Positions 17,166-27,456 of a stretch of 64,000 nucleotides of DNA are shown here, piece by piece. How positions within the stretch are numbered: the first letter of the stretch is position 1; each line of letters begins with the position of its first letter. The DNA is from JADHLK01 sp038131695 (GTDB lineage: Bacteria > Pseudomonadota > Alphaproteobacteria > Puniceispirillales > Puniceispirillaceae): positions 11,434 to 75,433 of the forward strand of contig JAYPQA010000031.1 in the NCBI GenBank assembly GCA_038131695.1. The letters run 5' to 3'. The notes under the pieces were generated by a model that worked only from the letters and a program-made list of their open reading frames with translations, searched no databases and had not been told where the DNA came from. The translations under genes were made by a program, and so were the position numbers.

Positions 17166-19226
17166 ATGCCAAAATTGACCGTCAATGGGATTGAGGTAGA
17201 GGTCGAGGCCGGGGCAACCGTGCTGCAGGCCTGTGAGGAAGCCGGTTTTGAGATTCCCCGCTTCTGCTATCATGAAAGGCTGTCGATTGCCGGCAATTGC
17301 CGGATGTGTCTGGTGGATATGGAGCGGGCCCCGAAACCGGTTGCCAGCTGTGCCATGCCAGCTGCCGACGGGATGGCGATTGATACCCAGTCCGAGCGGG
17401 TGAAAAAAGCCCGCGAAGGGGTGATGGAATTCCTGCTGGCCAACCATCCGCTGGATTGCCCTATCTGTGATCAGGGCGGCGAGTGTGATCTCCAGGATCA
17501 GGCGATGGCCTTTGGCGGCGATGCCTCGCGCTATACGGAAAACAAGCGGGCGGTTGATGAAAAGCATATGGGCCCGCTGATCAAGACGGTGATGACCCGC
17601 TGTATCCATTGCACGCGCTGTGTGCGCTTTGCCACAGAGGTGGCCGGGGTGCCGGAGCTGGGCGCGATTGGCCGCGGTGAGACAATGGAAATCACCACCT
17701 ATCTGGAAAAGACGCTGGCCTCGGAATTATCGGCCAATGTGATTGATCTCTGTCCGGTTGGCGCGCTGACCAGCCAGCCCTATGCCTTTGTGTCGCGCCC
17801 GTGGGAGCTGAACAAGGTGGAATCAGTCGATGTGATGGATGCCCAGGGGGCCAATATCCGCATTGATGCCAGGGGCGGCCAGGTTTTGCGGGTCTTGCCG
17901 CGCCTGAATGAGGCGGTGAATGAGGAATGGATTACTGACAAGGCCCGCTATGCGATTGATGGTTTGCGGCGGCAAAGGCTGGATCAGCCCTATCTGCGCG
18001 GAGCCGATGGCCGGCTGCACCCGGCCAGCTGGCCAGAGGCGCTGGAAGCCCTGCGGGCGGCGATAAAAAAGGCGCGGCCTTCCGGCATGGGCGCAATTAT
18101 TGGCGATCAGCTGGATGCTGAGAGCATTTTTGCGGTGAAGACGCTGATGGACAAGCTGGGCAGCCCGAATCTGGATTGCCGTCAGGACGGGGCCAAGCTG
18201 GATGGCAAGCGGCGCGCCTCTTATCTGTTCAATTCGACGATTGCCGGTATTGATGAGGCAGATGCGCTGCTGATTATCGGCAGCAATCCAAGGCTGGAAG
18301 CGCCGGTGATGAATGCGCGGATCAGGCGGCGCTGGCTGAACTCGGATATCAAGATTGCCCATATCGGCCCGCAGATGGATGCGACCTACCCGTCCGAATG
18401 GCTGGGAGAGGAGGCAGATCTGCTGACCCGCCTCGCTGATGGCAGCCATCCCTTTGCCAAGGTTTTGCAACAGGCTGAGCGGCCCATGCTGATACTGGGC
18501 GGCGGGGCGTTGCGGCGGGCTGACGGGGCAGCTCTGCTGGGCAAGGCCCGCCAGATTGCCGAGCAGACCGGCATGATTGGCAAGGGCTGGAATGGCTTTA
18601 ATGTGCTGCATACCGCCGCCTCGCGGGTGGCCGGGCTGGATATTGGGGCGGTGCCGGGCAAGGGCGGTCTTTCAGCTGCCGATATGCTGGCGGCGGCGCA
18701 GGACGGGTCCTTAAAGCTGTTATGGCTGCTGGGGGCGGATGAGCTGGATATGAACGGGTTGGAGAAATGCTTCACCGTCTATCAGGGCCATCATGGCGAT
18801 GCCGGGGCGCACGCCGCTGATCTGGTTTTGCCGGCGGCCGCCTGGACCGAAAAGAACGGCCTGTATGTAAATTTTGAAGGGCGCGTGCAAGAGGGGCGGC
18901 GCGCTGTCTTTCCCCCGGGTGAGGCGCGTGAGGATTGGGCTATTATCCGCGCTTTGGCAGAATTGCTGGGCATCAATCTGGGCTTTGACAGCCAGGATGA
19001 GCTGCGCCAGATGCTGTGTGCCAGCCATCCGCATTTTGCCGATCTGGATGAGATCACCCCGGCGAAATGGGCGAAATTCGGCTCCACTGCGCGCCTGAAG
19101 GGTGGCGTTATTGAGGCTGGGCTGACGGAATTTTACATGAGCTGTGCTATCAGCCGGGCTTCTGAGACGATGGCCGCCTGTCGCAAGGCAGCCGCACAGT
19201 CGGAACCGGCACAGGCAGCGGAGTGA
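17166..19226 (+). CDS. nuoG: NADH-quinone oxidoreductase subunit G
   Basis: The 686-residue subunit of the NADH module has an N-terminal 2Fe-2S ferredoxin domain (PRFCYHERLSIAGNCRMCLV), the 4Fe-4S sites (HPLDCPICDQGGECDLQD; RCIHCTRCVRF; CPVGALTS), and a large molybdopterin-oxidoreductase-like domain without visible cofactor function. The start at MPKLTVNG (17166) was chosen over an upstream in-frame codon because it follows an AGGAGAGGGAAG ribosome site and fits the family. It ends in a TGATG overlap with nuoH. Confidence 0.96.
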   Translation: MPKLTVNGIEVEVEAGATVLQACEEAGFEIPRFCYHERLSIAGNCRMCLVDMERAPKPVASCAMPAADGMAIDTQSERVKKAREGVMEFLLANHPLDCPICDQGGECDLQDQAMAFGGDASRYTENKRAVDEKHMGPLIKTVMTRCIHCTRCVRFATEVAGVPELGAIGRGETMEITTYLEKTLASELSANVIDLCPVGALTSQPYAFVSRPWELNKVESVDVMDAQGANIRIDARGGQVLRVLPRLNEAVNEEWITDKARYAIDGLRRQRLDQPYLRGADGRLHPASWPEALEALRAAIKKARPSGMGAIIGDQLDAESIFAVKTLMDKLGSPNLDCRQDGAKLDGKRRASYLFNSTIAGIDEADALLIIGSNPRLEAPVMNARIRRRWLNSDIKIAHIGPQMDATYPSEWLGEEADLLTRLADGSHPFAKVLQQAERPMLILGGGALRRADGAALLGKARQIAEQTGMIGKGWNGFNVLHTAASRVAGLDIGAVPGKGGLSAADMLAAAQDGSLKLLWLLGADELDMNGLEKCFTVYQGHHGDAGAHAADLVLPAAAWTEKNGLYVNFEGRVQEGRRAVFPPGEAREDWAIIRALAELLGINLGFDSQDELRQMLCASHPHFADLDEITPAKWAKFGSTARLKGGVIEAGLTEFYMSCAISRASETMAACRKAAAQSEPAQAAE

Positions 19227-20253
19227 TGGGCATGACAGGCGAAATGATGCTGGATTATGCGTTGGAGCTGGGCTGGATTCTGATCCAGATATTGGCAATA
19301 GCGGTTCCGCTCCTGATCGGTGTCGCCTATCTGACCCTGGCGGAGCGGCGGGTTATCGGCCTGATGCAGCTGCGAAAAGGGCCGAATGTTGTTGGCCCGT
19401 TTGGCCTGTTGCAGCCTTTTGCCGATGCGCTGAAATTGTTGGCCAAGGAAACCATACTGCCAGCCGGGGCAGACAAGCCGGTCTTTTTGCTGGCCCCGAT
19501 GCTGACCTTCTTGCTGGCGATGGTCGCCTGGGCGGTGATTCCGTTTGGTGACGGGCTGGTGCTGGCCGATATCAATGTCGGGATTTTGTATCTGTTCGCG
19601 ATTTCCTCGCTGGGTGTTTATGGCATTATCATGGCCGGCTGGGCCAGCAATTCCAAATATGCCTTTTTGGGCGCTTTGCGCTCTGCTGCCCAGATGGTCT
19701 CTTATGAGGTGTCGATGGGGCTGGTGATTATCACGGTTCTGCTCTGTGTCGGCTCGCTGAACCTAACGGCGATTATTGAGGCGCAGCGCGGCCTCTGGTT
19801 CTGCATACCGCTCTTCCCGATGTTTGTAGTGTTTTTCATCTCCACCCTGGCTGAGACGAACCGCGCGCCGTTTGATCTGCCGGAAGGGGAATCAGAGCTG
19901 GTCGCCGGGTATTTTGTGGAATATTCCTCGATGAGCTTTGCGCTGTTTTTCCTTGGTGAATATGCCAATATGATTTTGATGAGCGGCATGACCACGGTTC
20001 TGTTTTTGGGGGGCTGGCTGCCGCCTTTTGATATCTGGCCGCTGAATCTGGTGCCGGGGCCGATCTGGTTTGTGCTGAAAATCTGCCTTGTTCTGTTTGT
20101 GTTTTTGTGGATGCGGGCGACGACGCCGCGCTATCGTTATGACCAGCTGATGCGGCTGGGCTGGAAGATTTTCCTGCCTTTTACCCTCATTTGGGTGGTG
20201 CTGACCGCGGGCTTTTTGCTGGCGACCGGTTTTGCCGGTCTTTGCCGCAATAA
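19226..20253 (+). CDS. nuoH: NADH-quinone oxidoreductase subunit H (3' indel)
   Basis: The membrane subunit with about eight helices forms the quinone entrance with NuoB and NuoD. Landmarks are LAERRVIGLMQLRKGPN, GPFGLLQPFADALKL, ETNRAPFDLPEGESELVAGY and MRATTPRYRYDQLMRLGWK. As written, the frame reads through into nuoI and stops at 20341. A single missing base near 20240 would give the normal end LLATGFAG-x-LPQ with TAA at 20251-20253, leaving a proper ribosome site (GGAAGG) before nuoI. I annotate that end. Length is then about 342 residues, normal. Confidence 0.9.
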
Positions 20254-20272
20254 GCGGGCGGAAGGTTGGATC

Positions 20273-20763
20273 ATGTCACGTGCTGCTGTAAATGCAATCC
20301 GATCTTTTCTGCTGCTGGAGGTGCTGAAGGGCTGGCCCTGACCTTGAAATATTTTTTCAAGCCCAAGGTGACGCTGAATTACCCTTATGAAAAAGGGCCG
20401 ATTTCCCCGCGTTTTCGCGGTGAACACGCACTGCGACGCTATCCCAATGGAGAGGAGCGCTGTATCGCCTGCAAGCTGTGTGAGGCGGTCTGCCCGGCGC
20501 AAGCCATCACCATTGAAGCTGAGCCGCGCGCGGACGGATCACGCCGCACAACCCGCTATGATATCGACATGACCAAATGTATCTATTGCGGCTTTTGCCA
20601 GGAAGCCTGTCCGGTCGATGCGATTGTTGAGGGGCCGAATTTTGAATTCGCGACCGAGACCCGCGAAGAGCTGTTCTATGACAAGGACAAGCTGCTGGCC
20701 AATGGCGACCGCTGGGAGGGCGAAATCGCCCGCAATCTGGCTGCGGATGCCAGGTGGCGCTAG
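20273..20763 (+). CDS. nuoI: NADH-quinone oxidoreductase subunit I (one indel)
   Basis: The 2x4Fe-4S ferredoxin subunit, about 163 residues, relays electrons to cluster N2. Cluster motifs are CIACKLCEAVCPAQAI and CIYCGFCQEACPVDAIVEGPN. The N-terminus MSRAAVNAIRSFLLLEVLKG lies in another frame and joins LALTLKYFFKPKVTLNYP after adding one base to a G run near 20333. The ATG at 20273 has a GGAAGG ribosome site. Confidence 0.94.
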
Positions 20764-20784
20764 GAACGGGCGGGGGATAGCAAG

Positions 20785-21420
20785 ATGATTGAGAGCCTGT
20801 TTTTCTATCTGTTCGCTGGTGTGTGCTGCCTGTCCGGGCTGATGGTGATTTCTGCGCGCAACCCGGTGCATTCGGTATTGTTTCTGATTCTGGCCTTTTT
20901 CAACTCGGCTGGCCTGTTTGTTGCTGCTGGGGCAGAGTTTTTGGCGATGCTTGTTGGTGGTTGTTCTATGTTGGGGCGGTCGCGGTGCTGTTCTTGTTTG
21001 TGGTGATGATGCTGGATATCAATATTGATGAGCTGCGCCAGGGTTTAAACCGCTATTTGCCGTTGGGGCTGGTGGTGGGATTGGGCTGATTGCTTGAATT
21101 GTGATCGCCTTTTTAAGCGTCGATGCGCTGCAGCCAATGCTCCGGCCATTGGCCACGAGATCAGCAATACACGGGCGATTGGGGCGGGTGCTTTATACCG
21201 ATTATATCTATCTGTTCCAGCTGGCTGGGCTGATTCTGCTGGTGGCGATGGTGGGGGCGATTGCGCTGACCCTGCGCCGCCGCAGCGGGGTGCGCCGCCA
21301 GAATATTGCCGAACAGAATGCCCGCCGGCGCGAAGAAACGGTGGCAGTGGTCACGGTCGCCAGCCGGGCCGGTCTAAAGAAACCCGCACGGTCAAAAGCT
21401 GCAATATGGGGAGATTATAA
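20785..21420 (+). CDS. nuoJ: NADH-quinone oxidoreductase subunit J (several indels)
   Basis: A membrane subunit with about five helices. The N-terminus (MIESLFFYLFAGVCCLSGL, ARNPVHSVLFLILAFFNSAGLF) and the key helix YVGAVAVLFLFVVMMLDINIDELRQG lie in different frames, changing near 20960. A further break near 21080-21100 precedes the conserved GRVLYTDYIYLFQLAGLILLVAMVGAI. A last shift near 21370 leads to a stop at 21418-21420 that overlaps the nuoK start (TAATG). All expected family segments are present in order, so I read it as one gene with read errors. Confidence 0.88.
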
Positions 21421-21727
21421 TGGAGATATTTCGCGCTTCATTATCTGATGGTCGGGGCAATCCTTTTGTTTCGGGGTGCTGGGCATTTTTCTGAACCGCA
21501 AGAATGTGATCACGATTTTGATGTCGATTGAGCTGATTTTGCTTTCGGTCAATATCAATCTGGTGGCCTTTTCCACCCATGCCGGGGATTTGACCGGCCA
21601 GATTTTCGCGCTGTTTATCCTGACTGTTGCGGCAGCCGAGGCGGCGATTGGTCTGGCTATTCTGGTGATTTATTTCCGCAATCGCGGCTCTATCGCGGTT
21701 GAGGATATCAATATGATGAAAGGCTAG
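21420..21727 (+). CDS. nuoK: NADH-quinone oxidoreductase subunit K (two indels)
   Basis: A small membrane subunit of about 101 residues with three helices carrying the conserved membrane glutamates: GIFLNRKNVITILMSIELILLSVNINLV and TVAAAEAAIGLAILVIYFRNRG. The first 20 residues need two one-base corrections, in T runs near 21444 and 21470, to give M-E-I-F-R-A-HYLMVGAILLFGVLG. The start overlaps the nuoJ stop (TAATG). Confidence 0.92.
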
Positions 21728-21738
21728 GGGGCAGGGAT

Positions 21739-23666
21739 TTGCTGTATTCTGCGCTTGTATTTTTGCCGCTCGCCGGGGCGGTGCTGGCCGGTCTGGTCTC
21801 CATCTGGGGGCGGCATGGGCTGGCCTCCAGCTTTGCGGTCTGACTGGGGTTGTGCTATCCATTGATTGCTGGCTGGATTGCCTTTTGGCAGGTTGCGATA
21901 GGTGGGCAACCGGTCACGTCTATTTGGCCAGATGGATTGTTTGGGGGATTTTGCTGCCAGCTGGGCGCTTCGTTATGATACGCTGACCGCGGTGATGGTG
22001 ATTGTGGTGACCACGGTTTCTCCTGGTTCATATTTATTCGCTCGGCTATATGAGCCATGATCCCGGACGCGGGCGTTTCATGGCCTATCTCAGCCTGTTC
22101 ACCTTTGCCATGCTGATGCTGGTTACGGCAGATAATCTGGTGCAGCTGTTTTTTGGCTGGGAAGGGGTCGGGGTGGCCTCTTACCTGCTGATCGGTTTTT
22201 GGTATCACAAGCCCAGCGCACATGAAGCGGCGATGAAAGCCTTTGTGGTGAACCGGGTCGGGGATTTTGGCTTCGCGCTCGGTATTCTGGCGGTCTTTGC
22301 GCTGTTTGGCGCGGTCTCCTTTGACGAAATTTTTGTGGCCGCCCCGGAATTTGTTAATGTCAGTGTTGCGTTTCTGGGGGTTCAGATTCCGGCACTGGAG
22401 CTGGTATCGGTGCTGCTCTTTATCGGGGCGATGGGAAAATCTGCCCAGCTGGGCCTGCATACCTGGCTGCCCGATGCGATGGAGGGGCCGACCCCGGTTT
22501 CCGCCCTTATTCACGCCGCAACCATGGTCACGGCCGGGGTCTTTATGGTGTGCCGCCTGTCCCCGGTGATTGAATATGCGCCCTTTGCGCTGGACCTGAT
22601 TACCGTTGTTGGCGCGCTGACTGCGATTTTTGCCGCGACGGTCGGGATGACCCAATTTGATATTAAGCGGGTGATTGCCTATTCCACCTGCTCGCAGCTC
22701 GGCTATATGTTTTTTGCAGCTGGTGTGTCTGCCTATCCGGCGGCGATGTTCCATCTGACCACACACGCTTTTTTCAAGGCGCTGCTGTTTTTGGGGGCAG
22801 GCTCGGTTATCCATGCGCTGTCGGATGAACAGGATTTGCGCAATATGGGCGGTATCTGGAAACAGGTGCCGGTCACCTATGCGATGATGTGGATAGGCTC
22901 GCTGGCGCTGGCCGGGTTCCCGTTTTTTGCCGGTTTTTATTCCAAGGATATGATTTTGGAAGCCGCCTGGGGCGCGCATACCGGCGTCGGACAGATGGCC
23001 TTTTGGCTGGGCTGTGCGGCGGCTTTGCTGACAGCCTTTTACAGCTGGCGTCTGTTGATTTTGGCTTTTCATGGCACGCCGCGCGCGTCCAAAGAGGCGA
23101 TGGATCATTTGCATGAATCGCCCGGCGTGATGCTCTGGCCGCTCTTGCCGCTGGCTATCGGGGCGGTGCTGGCAGGCTGGCTGGGCTATGAGCTGTTTGT
23201 CGGCCATGACATGGCGCGTTTCTGGGGCGATTCCCTGTTGATATTGCCTGAGCATGGGGCGATGGAAGCTGCGCATCATGTGCCGCTTTGGGTAAAGTTG
23301 CTGCCGGTTGTTCTGGCGGCTGCCGGGGTTGTTGGTGCGGTGATTGCCTATGTGCTGATACCGGGTCTGCCGGGCAGATTGGCTGAGGCCTTTGCCCCGC
23401 TCTACCGCTTCTTGTTCCATAAATGGTATTTTGATGAGCTGTATGACCGGGTGTTTGTGCAGCCAGCTGTGCGGCTGGGACATCAATTCTGGCAACGCGG
23501 CGACCGGGCGGTGATTGACGGGCTGGGGCCGGATGGGATTTCTGCGCTGGTGATGCGGCTGTCCGGCCAGCTGGCCCGTCTGCAGACCGGTTTTGTCTAT
23601 CATTATGCCTTTGCCATGCTGGTGGGCCTTGTGGTTTTGCTCAGCTGGTATTTCAGCGGGTTTTAG
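21739..23666 (+). CDS. nuoL: NADH-quinone oxidoreductase subunit L (5' indels)
   Basis: The large antiporter-like proton-pumping subunit, about 640 residues. The probable start is TTG 21739 (LLYSALVFLPLAGAVLAG), 8 bp after an AGGGGG tract, because no ATG fits. Frame changes between 21840 and 22050 break the first 100 residues; after that the frame is clean. Landmarks are LVQLFFGWEGVGVASYLLIGFW, GKSAQLGLHTWLPDAMEGPTPVSALIHAATMV, the pump lysines in that region, and the long amphipathic C-terminal helix region followed by YHYAFAMLVGLVVLLSW. Confidence 0.93.
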
Positions 23667-23678
23667 GGGGAAGACAGG

Positions 23679-25181
23679 ATGCTGTCCGATTGGCCAATTT
23701 TGTCATTGCTCACCTTTCTGCCGCTGGCAGGGGTGCTGTTCTTGTTGCTGATCCGCGGGGATGATCAGACGGTTTCCACCAATAGCCGGCTGGTTGCGCT
23801 CTGGGTATCGGGCTTTATTTTCTTTGTCTCGCTCTATTTGTATTTTGCCTTTGATCCGGCCCAGCCCGGCTATCAGTTTGAGGAGCAGGCCAGCTGGATA
23901 AAGGGCGGCGGTATCAACTATCATATGGGGGTGGATGGTATTTCCATGCCCTTTATCCTGCTCGCTACTTTCCTGACTCCCTTATCCATTCTGGCCAGCT
24001 GGTCAATCAAGCACCGGGTGCGCGACTATATGATCGCCTTTCTGGTGCTGGAGACGATGATGATCGGTATGTTCGCCTCGCTGGATATGCTGATGTTCTA
24101 TCTGTTCTTTGAAGGGGTTTTGATCCCGATGTTCCTGATTATCGGGGTCTGGGGCGGGCCGCGCCGGGTTTATGCGGCGTTCAAATTCTTCCTCTACACG
24201 CTGGCGGGATCGGTCTTGATGCTGGTCTGCATGATGGCCATGTTTGTGCAGGAAGGGACCACAGATATCCCGGCCCTGCAGCTGGCCAGCTTTGCCCCGG
24301 CCTTGCAATTCTGGCTGTTTCTGGGCTTTTTTGCCTCCTTTGCTGTCAAGGTGCCGATGTGGCCGGTGCATACCTGGCTGCCTGATGCCCATGTTGAGGC
24401 CCCGACGGCCGGCTCGATGATTCTGGCCGGTGTGCTGCTGAAGATGGGCGGTTATGGCTTTATCCGGTTCTCGTTGCCGATGTTTCCGGATGCGTCAGCC
24501 TTTTTTGCGCCCTATATTTTTGCCCTGTCCGTGATCGCGGTGATCTATACCTCGCTGGTTGCGCTGGCCCAGTCAGACATGAAAAAGCTGATTGCCTATT
24601 CCTCGGTCGCGCATATGGGGTTTGTGACGATTGGCATTTTTTCCTTTACCGAGCAAGGGCTGTCCGGGGCGATGTTCCAGATGATCAGTCACGGGCTGGT
24701 CTCGGCAGCGCTGTTTTTCTGTGTCGGGGTGGTTTATGACCGGCTGCATACCAGAGAGATTAAGGCCTATGGCGGGGTAGCGGATGTGATGCCGCGCTAT
24801 GCAGCCTGGTTTATGCTGATGATGCTGGCCTCGGTCGGGCTGCCTGGCACCTCTGGTTTTGTGGGTGAGATGCTGGTGCTGGTTGGGGCCTGGCAGGCGT
24901 CCGGGCTGACCGCTGTGCTGGCCGCGACCGGGCTGATATTGGGGGCGGTTTATATGCTGTGGCTCTATCGGCGGGTGGTGTTTGGCCGGGCAGAGAGCCA
25001 GGCGGTGCTGGAAATGGCCCCGCTGGCCCGCCGTGAGGTGATGATTTTTGTGCCGCTGGCGCTGTTCGTGATTTGGCTGGGCGTGTTTCCGGCCTTGCTG
25101 CTGGATGTGATGAATCCGCTGATTGCCCAGATGATCAGCCAGCTGGGCAGCCTGGCCCCGGCCAGTGCGAAAGCCTTTTAG
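23679..25181 (+). CDS. nuoM: NADH-quinone oxidoreductase subunit M
   Basis: An antiporter-like proton-pumping membrane subunit of 500 residues and about 14 helices. Landmarks are GVDGISMPFILLATFLTPL, FYLFFEGVLIPMFLIIGVWGG (conserved Glu), KVPMWPVHTWLPDAHVEAPTAGSMILAGVLLKMGGYG and YSSVAHMGFVTIG. Intact, with 12 bp to nuoL and 14 bp to nuoN. Confidence 0.97.
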   Translation: MLSDWPILSLLTFLPLAGVLFLLLIRGDDQTVSTNSRLVALWVSGFIFFVSLYLYFAFDPAQPGYQFEEQASWIKGGGINYHMGVDGISMPFILLATFLTPLSILASWSIKHRVRDYMIAFLVLETMMIGMFASLDMLMFYLFFEGVLIPMFLIIGVWGGPRRVYAAFKFFLYTLAGSVLMLVCMMAMFVQEGTTDIPALQLASFAPALQFWLFLGFFASFAVKVPMWPVHTWLPDAHVEAPTAGSMILAGVLLKMGGYGFIRFSLPMFPDASAFFAPYIFALSVIAVIYTSLVALAQSDMKKLIAYSSVAHMGFVTIGIFSFTEQGLSGAMFQMISHGLVSAALFFCVGVVYDRLHTREIKAYGGVADVMPRYAAWFMLMMLASVGLPGTSGFVGEMLVLVGAWQASGLTAVLAATGLILGAVYMLWLYRRVVFGRAESQAVLEMAPLARREVMIFVPLALFVIWLGVFPALLLDVMNPLIAQMISQLGSLAPASAKAF

Positions 25182-25195
25182 GGAGCGAGAGGAAC

Positions 25196-26686
25196 ATGGC
25201 TTTTTCTGCAAATGACTGGATTGCCTTCCTGCCAGAGACCATTCTGGTGCTGTTTGCCCTTGTGGTAACCTTGCTGGCTGCCTGGGCCGGAGATAATCCA
25301 AAAGGGCGCCAGCTGGTTCGCCAGACGGTGCTGCTGGCCTATGCGCTGGCTCTGGTGGCGGTGATGGTTGGCCAGCCGGAGCGCACGGAGCTTTTTAACG
25401 GCCTGTTTGTGGCTGGCGGTGTGCTCAGCTGGTTTAAGGGGCTGGTGCTGGCGGGTGCGTTTGCGGCTGGCTGGATGACCACGCAAAAATGGGATGAGGG
25501 GGTTGAGCGGGCTGAATATCCGCTGCTGGTCTTGCTGGCCAGCCTGGGTATGTGCCTGATGATTTCCGCCAATGATTTGATGGCGCTCTATATGGGGCTG
25601 GAGCTGCAATCGCTGCCGCTATTCGTGATAGCGGCAATGCGCACCCGCTCGCTGAAATCCTCTGAGGCAGGGCTGAAATATTTTCTGCTGGGCGCGCTGT
25701 CTTCCGGGATGCTGCTTTACGGGGCTTCGCTGATTTATGGCTTTGTCGGCACCACCAGCTTTGCCGGCATTGCCGAGACGCTGGCGGCTGGCCCGGCCTC
25801 GGCCGGGGTGACAGTGGGGCTGGTTTTCCTGCTGTCCGGCTTGGCTTTCAAAATATCTGCCGCCCCCTTTCATATGTGGACACCGGATGTCTATGAAGGG
25901 GCCCCAACGCCGGTGACGGCCCTGTTCGCCATTGCTCCGAAAGTGGCCGCGATGGCCCTGCTGCTCAGCGTCACGCATTACGCCTTTGGCCCGATAGCCG
26001 CGCAATGGTCGCAAGTGCTGGTCGCGCTGTCTGTTGCCTCTATGCTGGTTGGGGCGTTCGGGGCGTTGCGCCAGACAGATATCAAGCGGATGATGGCTTA
26101 TTCCTCTATAGCCCATATGGGCTATGCGCTGATCGGGCTGGCCGCTGGCACAGCAGAAGGGGCCAGCGGGGTGCTGATCTATATGACGACCTATCTGGTT
26201 ATGGGGGCTGGGTCCTTTGCCATTATCATGTCGATGCGCCGGGACGAGACCCCGGTGCAGAAGATCAGTGATCTGGCAGGCGCGTCCAGCACGCATCCGC
26301 TGCTGGCAGCCGGTATGATGCTGGTGATGTTTTCCATGGCCGGAATCCCGCCCTTGGCCGGCTTTTTTGGCAAATGGTATGTGTTTGTTGCGGCGGTCAA
26401 TGCCGGGCTGATCCCGCTGGCGGTTATTGGCGTGCTGGCCTCAGTGGTCGGGGCTTTTTATTATTTGCGGATTATCCGGCTGATGTATTTTCAAGAGCCG
26501 GATGAGACCCTTGATCACGGGATGCCGCGCCAGAACCAGGCAGTTTTGCTGGCTTCCCTGGCGGTGATAGTGCTGTTTGTGTTTGCCATTGGTCCGCTGC
26601 GCGACTATGCCAGCCAGGCGGTGCAAGAGCTGACCGGCAATCTGGCCGTTTATTCTGCCGTCTCTTCTGCCAGCTATTCTGGGTGA
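25196..26686 (+). CDS. nuoN: NADH-quinone oxidoreductase subunit N
   Basis: The third antiporter-like subunit has 496 residues and completes the nuo set. Landmarks are LYMGLELQSLPLFVIAAM, ALSSGMLLYGASLIYGFVG, KISAAPFHMWTPDVYEGAPTPVTA and YSSIAHMGYALIGLA. The ATG at 25196 (MAFSANDWIAF) follows a GGGAGCGAGAGGA ribosome region; the same frame is open upstream but inside nuoM. It is followed after 5 bp by birA, typical of alphaproteobacteria. Confidence 0.97.
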   Translation: MAFSANDWIAFLPETILVLFALVVTLLAAWAGDNPKGRQLVRQTVLLAYALALVAVMVGQPERTELFNGLFVAGGVLSWFKGLVLAGAFAAGWMTTQKWDEGVERAEYPLLVLLASLGMCLMISANDLMALYMGLELQSLPLFVIAAMRTRSLKSSEAGLKYFLLGALSSGMLLYGASLIYGFVGTTSFAGIAETLAAGPASAGVTVGLVFLLSGLAFKISAAPFHMWTPDVYEGAPTPVTALFAIAPKVAAMALLLSVTHYAFGPIAAQWSQVLVALSVASMLVGAFGALRQTDIKRMMAYSSIAHMGYALIGLAAGTAEGASGVLIYMTTYLVMGAGSFAIIMSMRRDETPVQKISDLAGASSTHPLLAAGMMLVMFSMAGIPPLAGFFGKWYVFVAAVNAGLIPLAVIGVLASVVGAFYYLRIIRLMYFQEPDETLDHGMPRQNQAVLLASLAVIVLFVFAIGPLRDYASQAVQELTGNLAVYSAVSSASYSG

Positions 26687-26691
26687 GAACC

Positions 26692-27456
26692 ATGTTAGAT
26701 TTGCCTGCTGGCTGGTCGTTGACTTCAGCCGGGTCTGTGACATCCTCTTCTGATTTGGCCCGTGATTTTCTGGCCAGCGGCCCGCTGCGCGCTGAGGGTC
26801 AGGCCTTTCTGGCTGCTGAGCAGACCAAGGGGCGGGGGCGGCTGGGCCGCAGCTGGGTCTCCAAACCCGGAGATGGTCTGTATCTGTCCGTTATTCTGGA
26901 GCCGCGCCGCCCGCGCCATGACTGGCCAACCCTGTCTTTTGTGACGGCTCTGGCGGTGTTGCAGGCGGTTGAACAGCTCTGCCCGCCGCTCAGCCTGCAG
27001 CTGAAATGGCCGAATGACTTGCTGCTGGGGGACGGCAAGCTGGGCGGGCTGCTGCTGGAAACAGAAGGCGAGCGGTTGATTGTCGGTATCGGCGTGAATC
27101 TGGCCAACGCCCCCCGGATCAAAGGGGCCAGCCATCCCCCGACTGATTTGGCCAGCCATTGCCAGGAGCTGCCAGCCACGGATAATCTGGCCAGACAGAT
27201 TTTGACCAGCCTGCACAGCCTGTATCAGCTCTGGAAAGATTGCGGGCCGGCCCCACTGCTGGCCAGATGGCAGGACAGGGCGGGCATTGTCGGCAGGCAG
27301 TTGAAAGTCCGCCTGCCGGATCGCCAGCTGGATGGCATTTGCACCGGGCTGGGGCCAGATGGGCGGCTGGGCCTGCAAATGGCAGATAGCAGCCATGTTG
27401 ATATTTCAGCTGGCGAGGTTCAGCTGATGGGAGAGGGCCATGCTGCTCGCTCTTGA
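26692..27456 (+). CDS. birA: Biotin--[acetyl-CoA-carboxylase] ligase
   Basis: The 254-residue monofunctional biotin protein ligase attaches biotin to carboxylase carrier proteins via biotinyl-AMP. Landmarks are EQTKGRGRLGRSWVS (ATP/biotin loop), GLYLSVILEP, LKWPNDLLLGDGKLGGLLLE and LIVGIGVNLAN. It has no N-terminal helix-turn-helix, so it is not a repressor. I chose ATG 26692 over GTG 26683. It overlaps coaX by 17 bp. Confidence 0.94.
   Translation: MLDLPAGWSLTSAGSVTSSSDLARDFLASGPLRAEGQAFLAAEQTKGRGRLGRSWVSKPGDGLYLSVILEPRRPRHDWPTLSFVTALAVLQAVEQLCPPLSLQLKWPNDLLLGDGKLGGLLLETEGERLIVGIGVNLANAPRIKGASHPPTDLASHCQELPATDNLARQILTSLHSLYQLWKDCGPAPLLARWQDRAGIVGRQLKVRLPDRQLDGICTGLGPDGRLGLQMADSSHVDISAGEVQLMGEGHAARS

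Noticed and set aside
20226..20341. NuoH-NuoI translational fusion
   Set aside because: The read-through frame is explained by two one-base errors; a proper NuoH stop and NuoI ribosome site lie in the adjacent frame.
20785..22050. nuoJ, nuoK and nuoL as pseudogenes
   Set aside because: All conserved segments are present in order and need only one-base changes, and the same pattern affects many essential genes, so sequence error is more likely.
21855..23603. 582-codon open frame on the minus strand across nuoL
   Set aside because: It lies antisense to clearly conserved NuoL sequence; its Gln/His/Arg-rich composition is the mirror of a GC-rich coding strand. No ribosome site.
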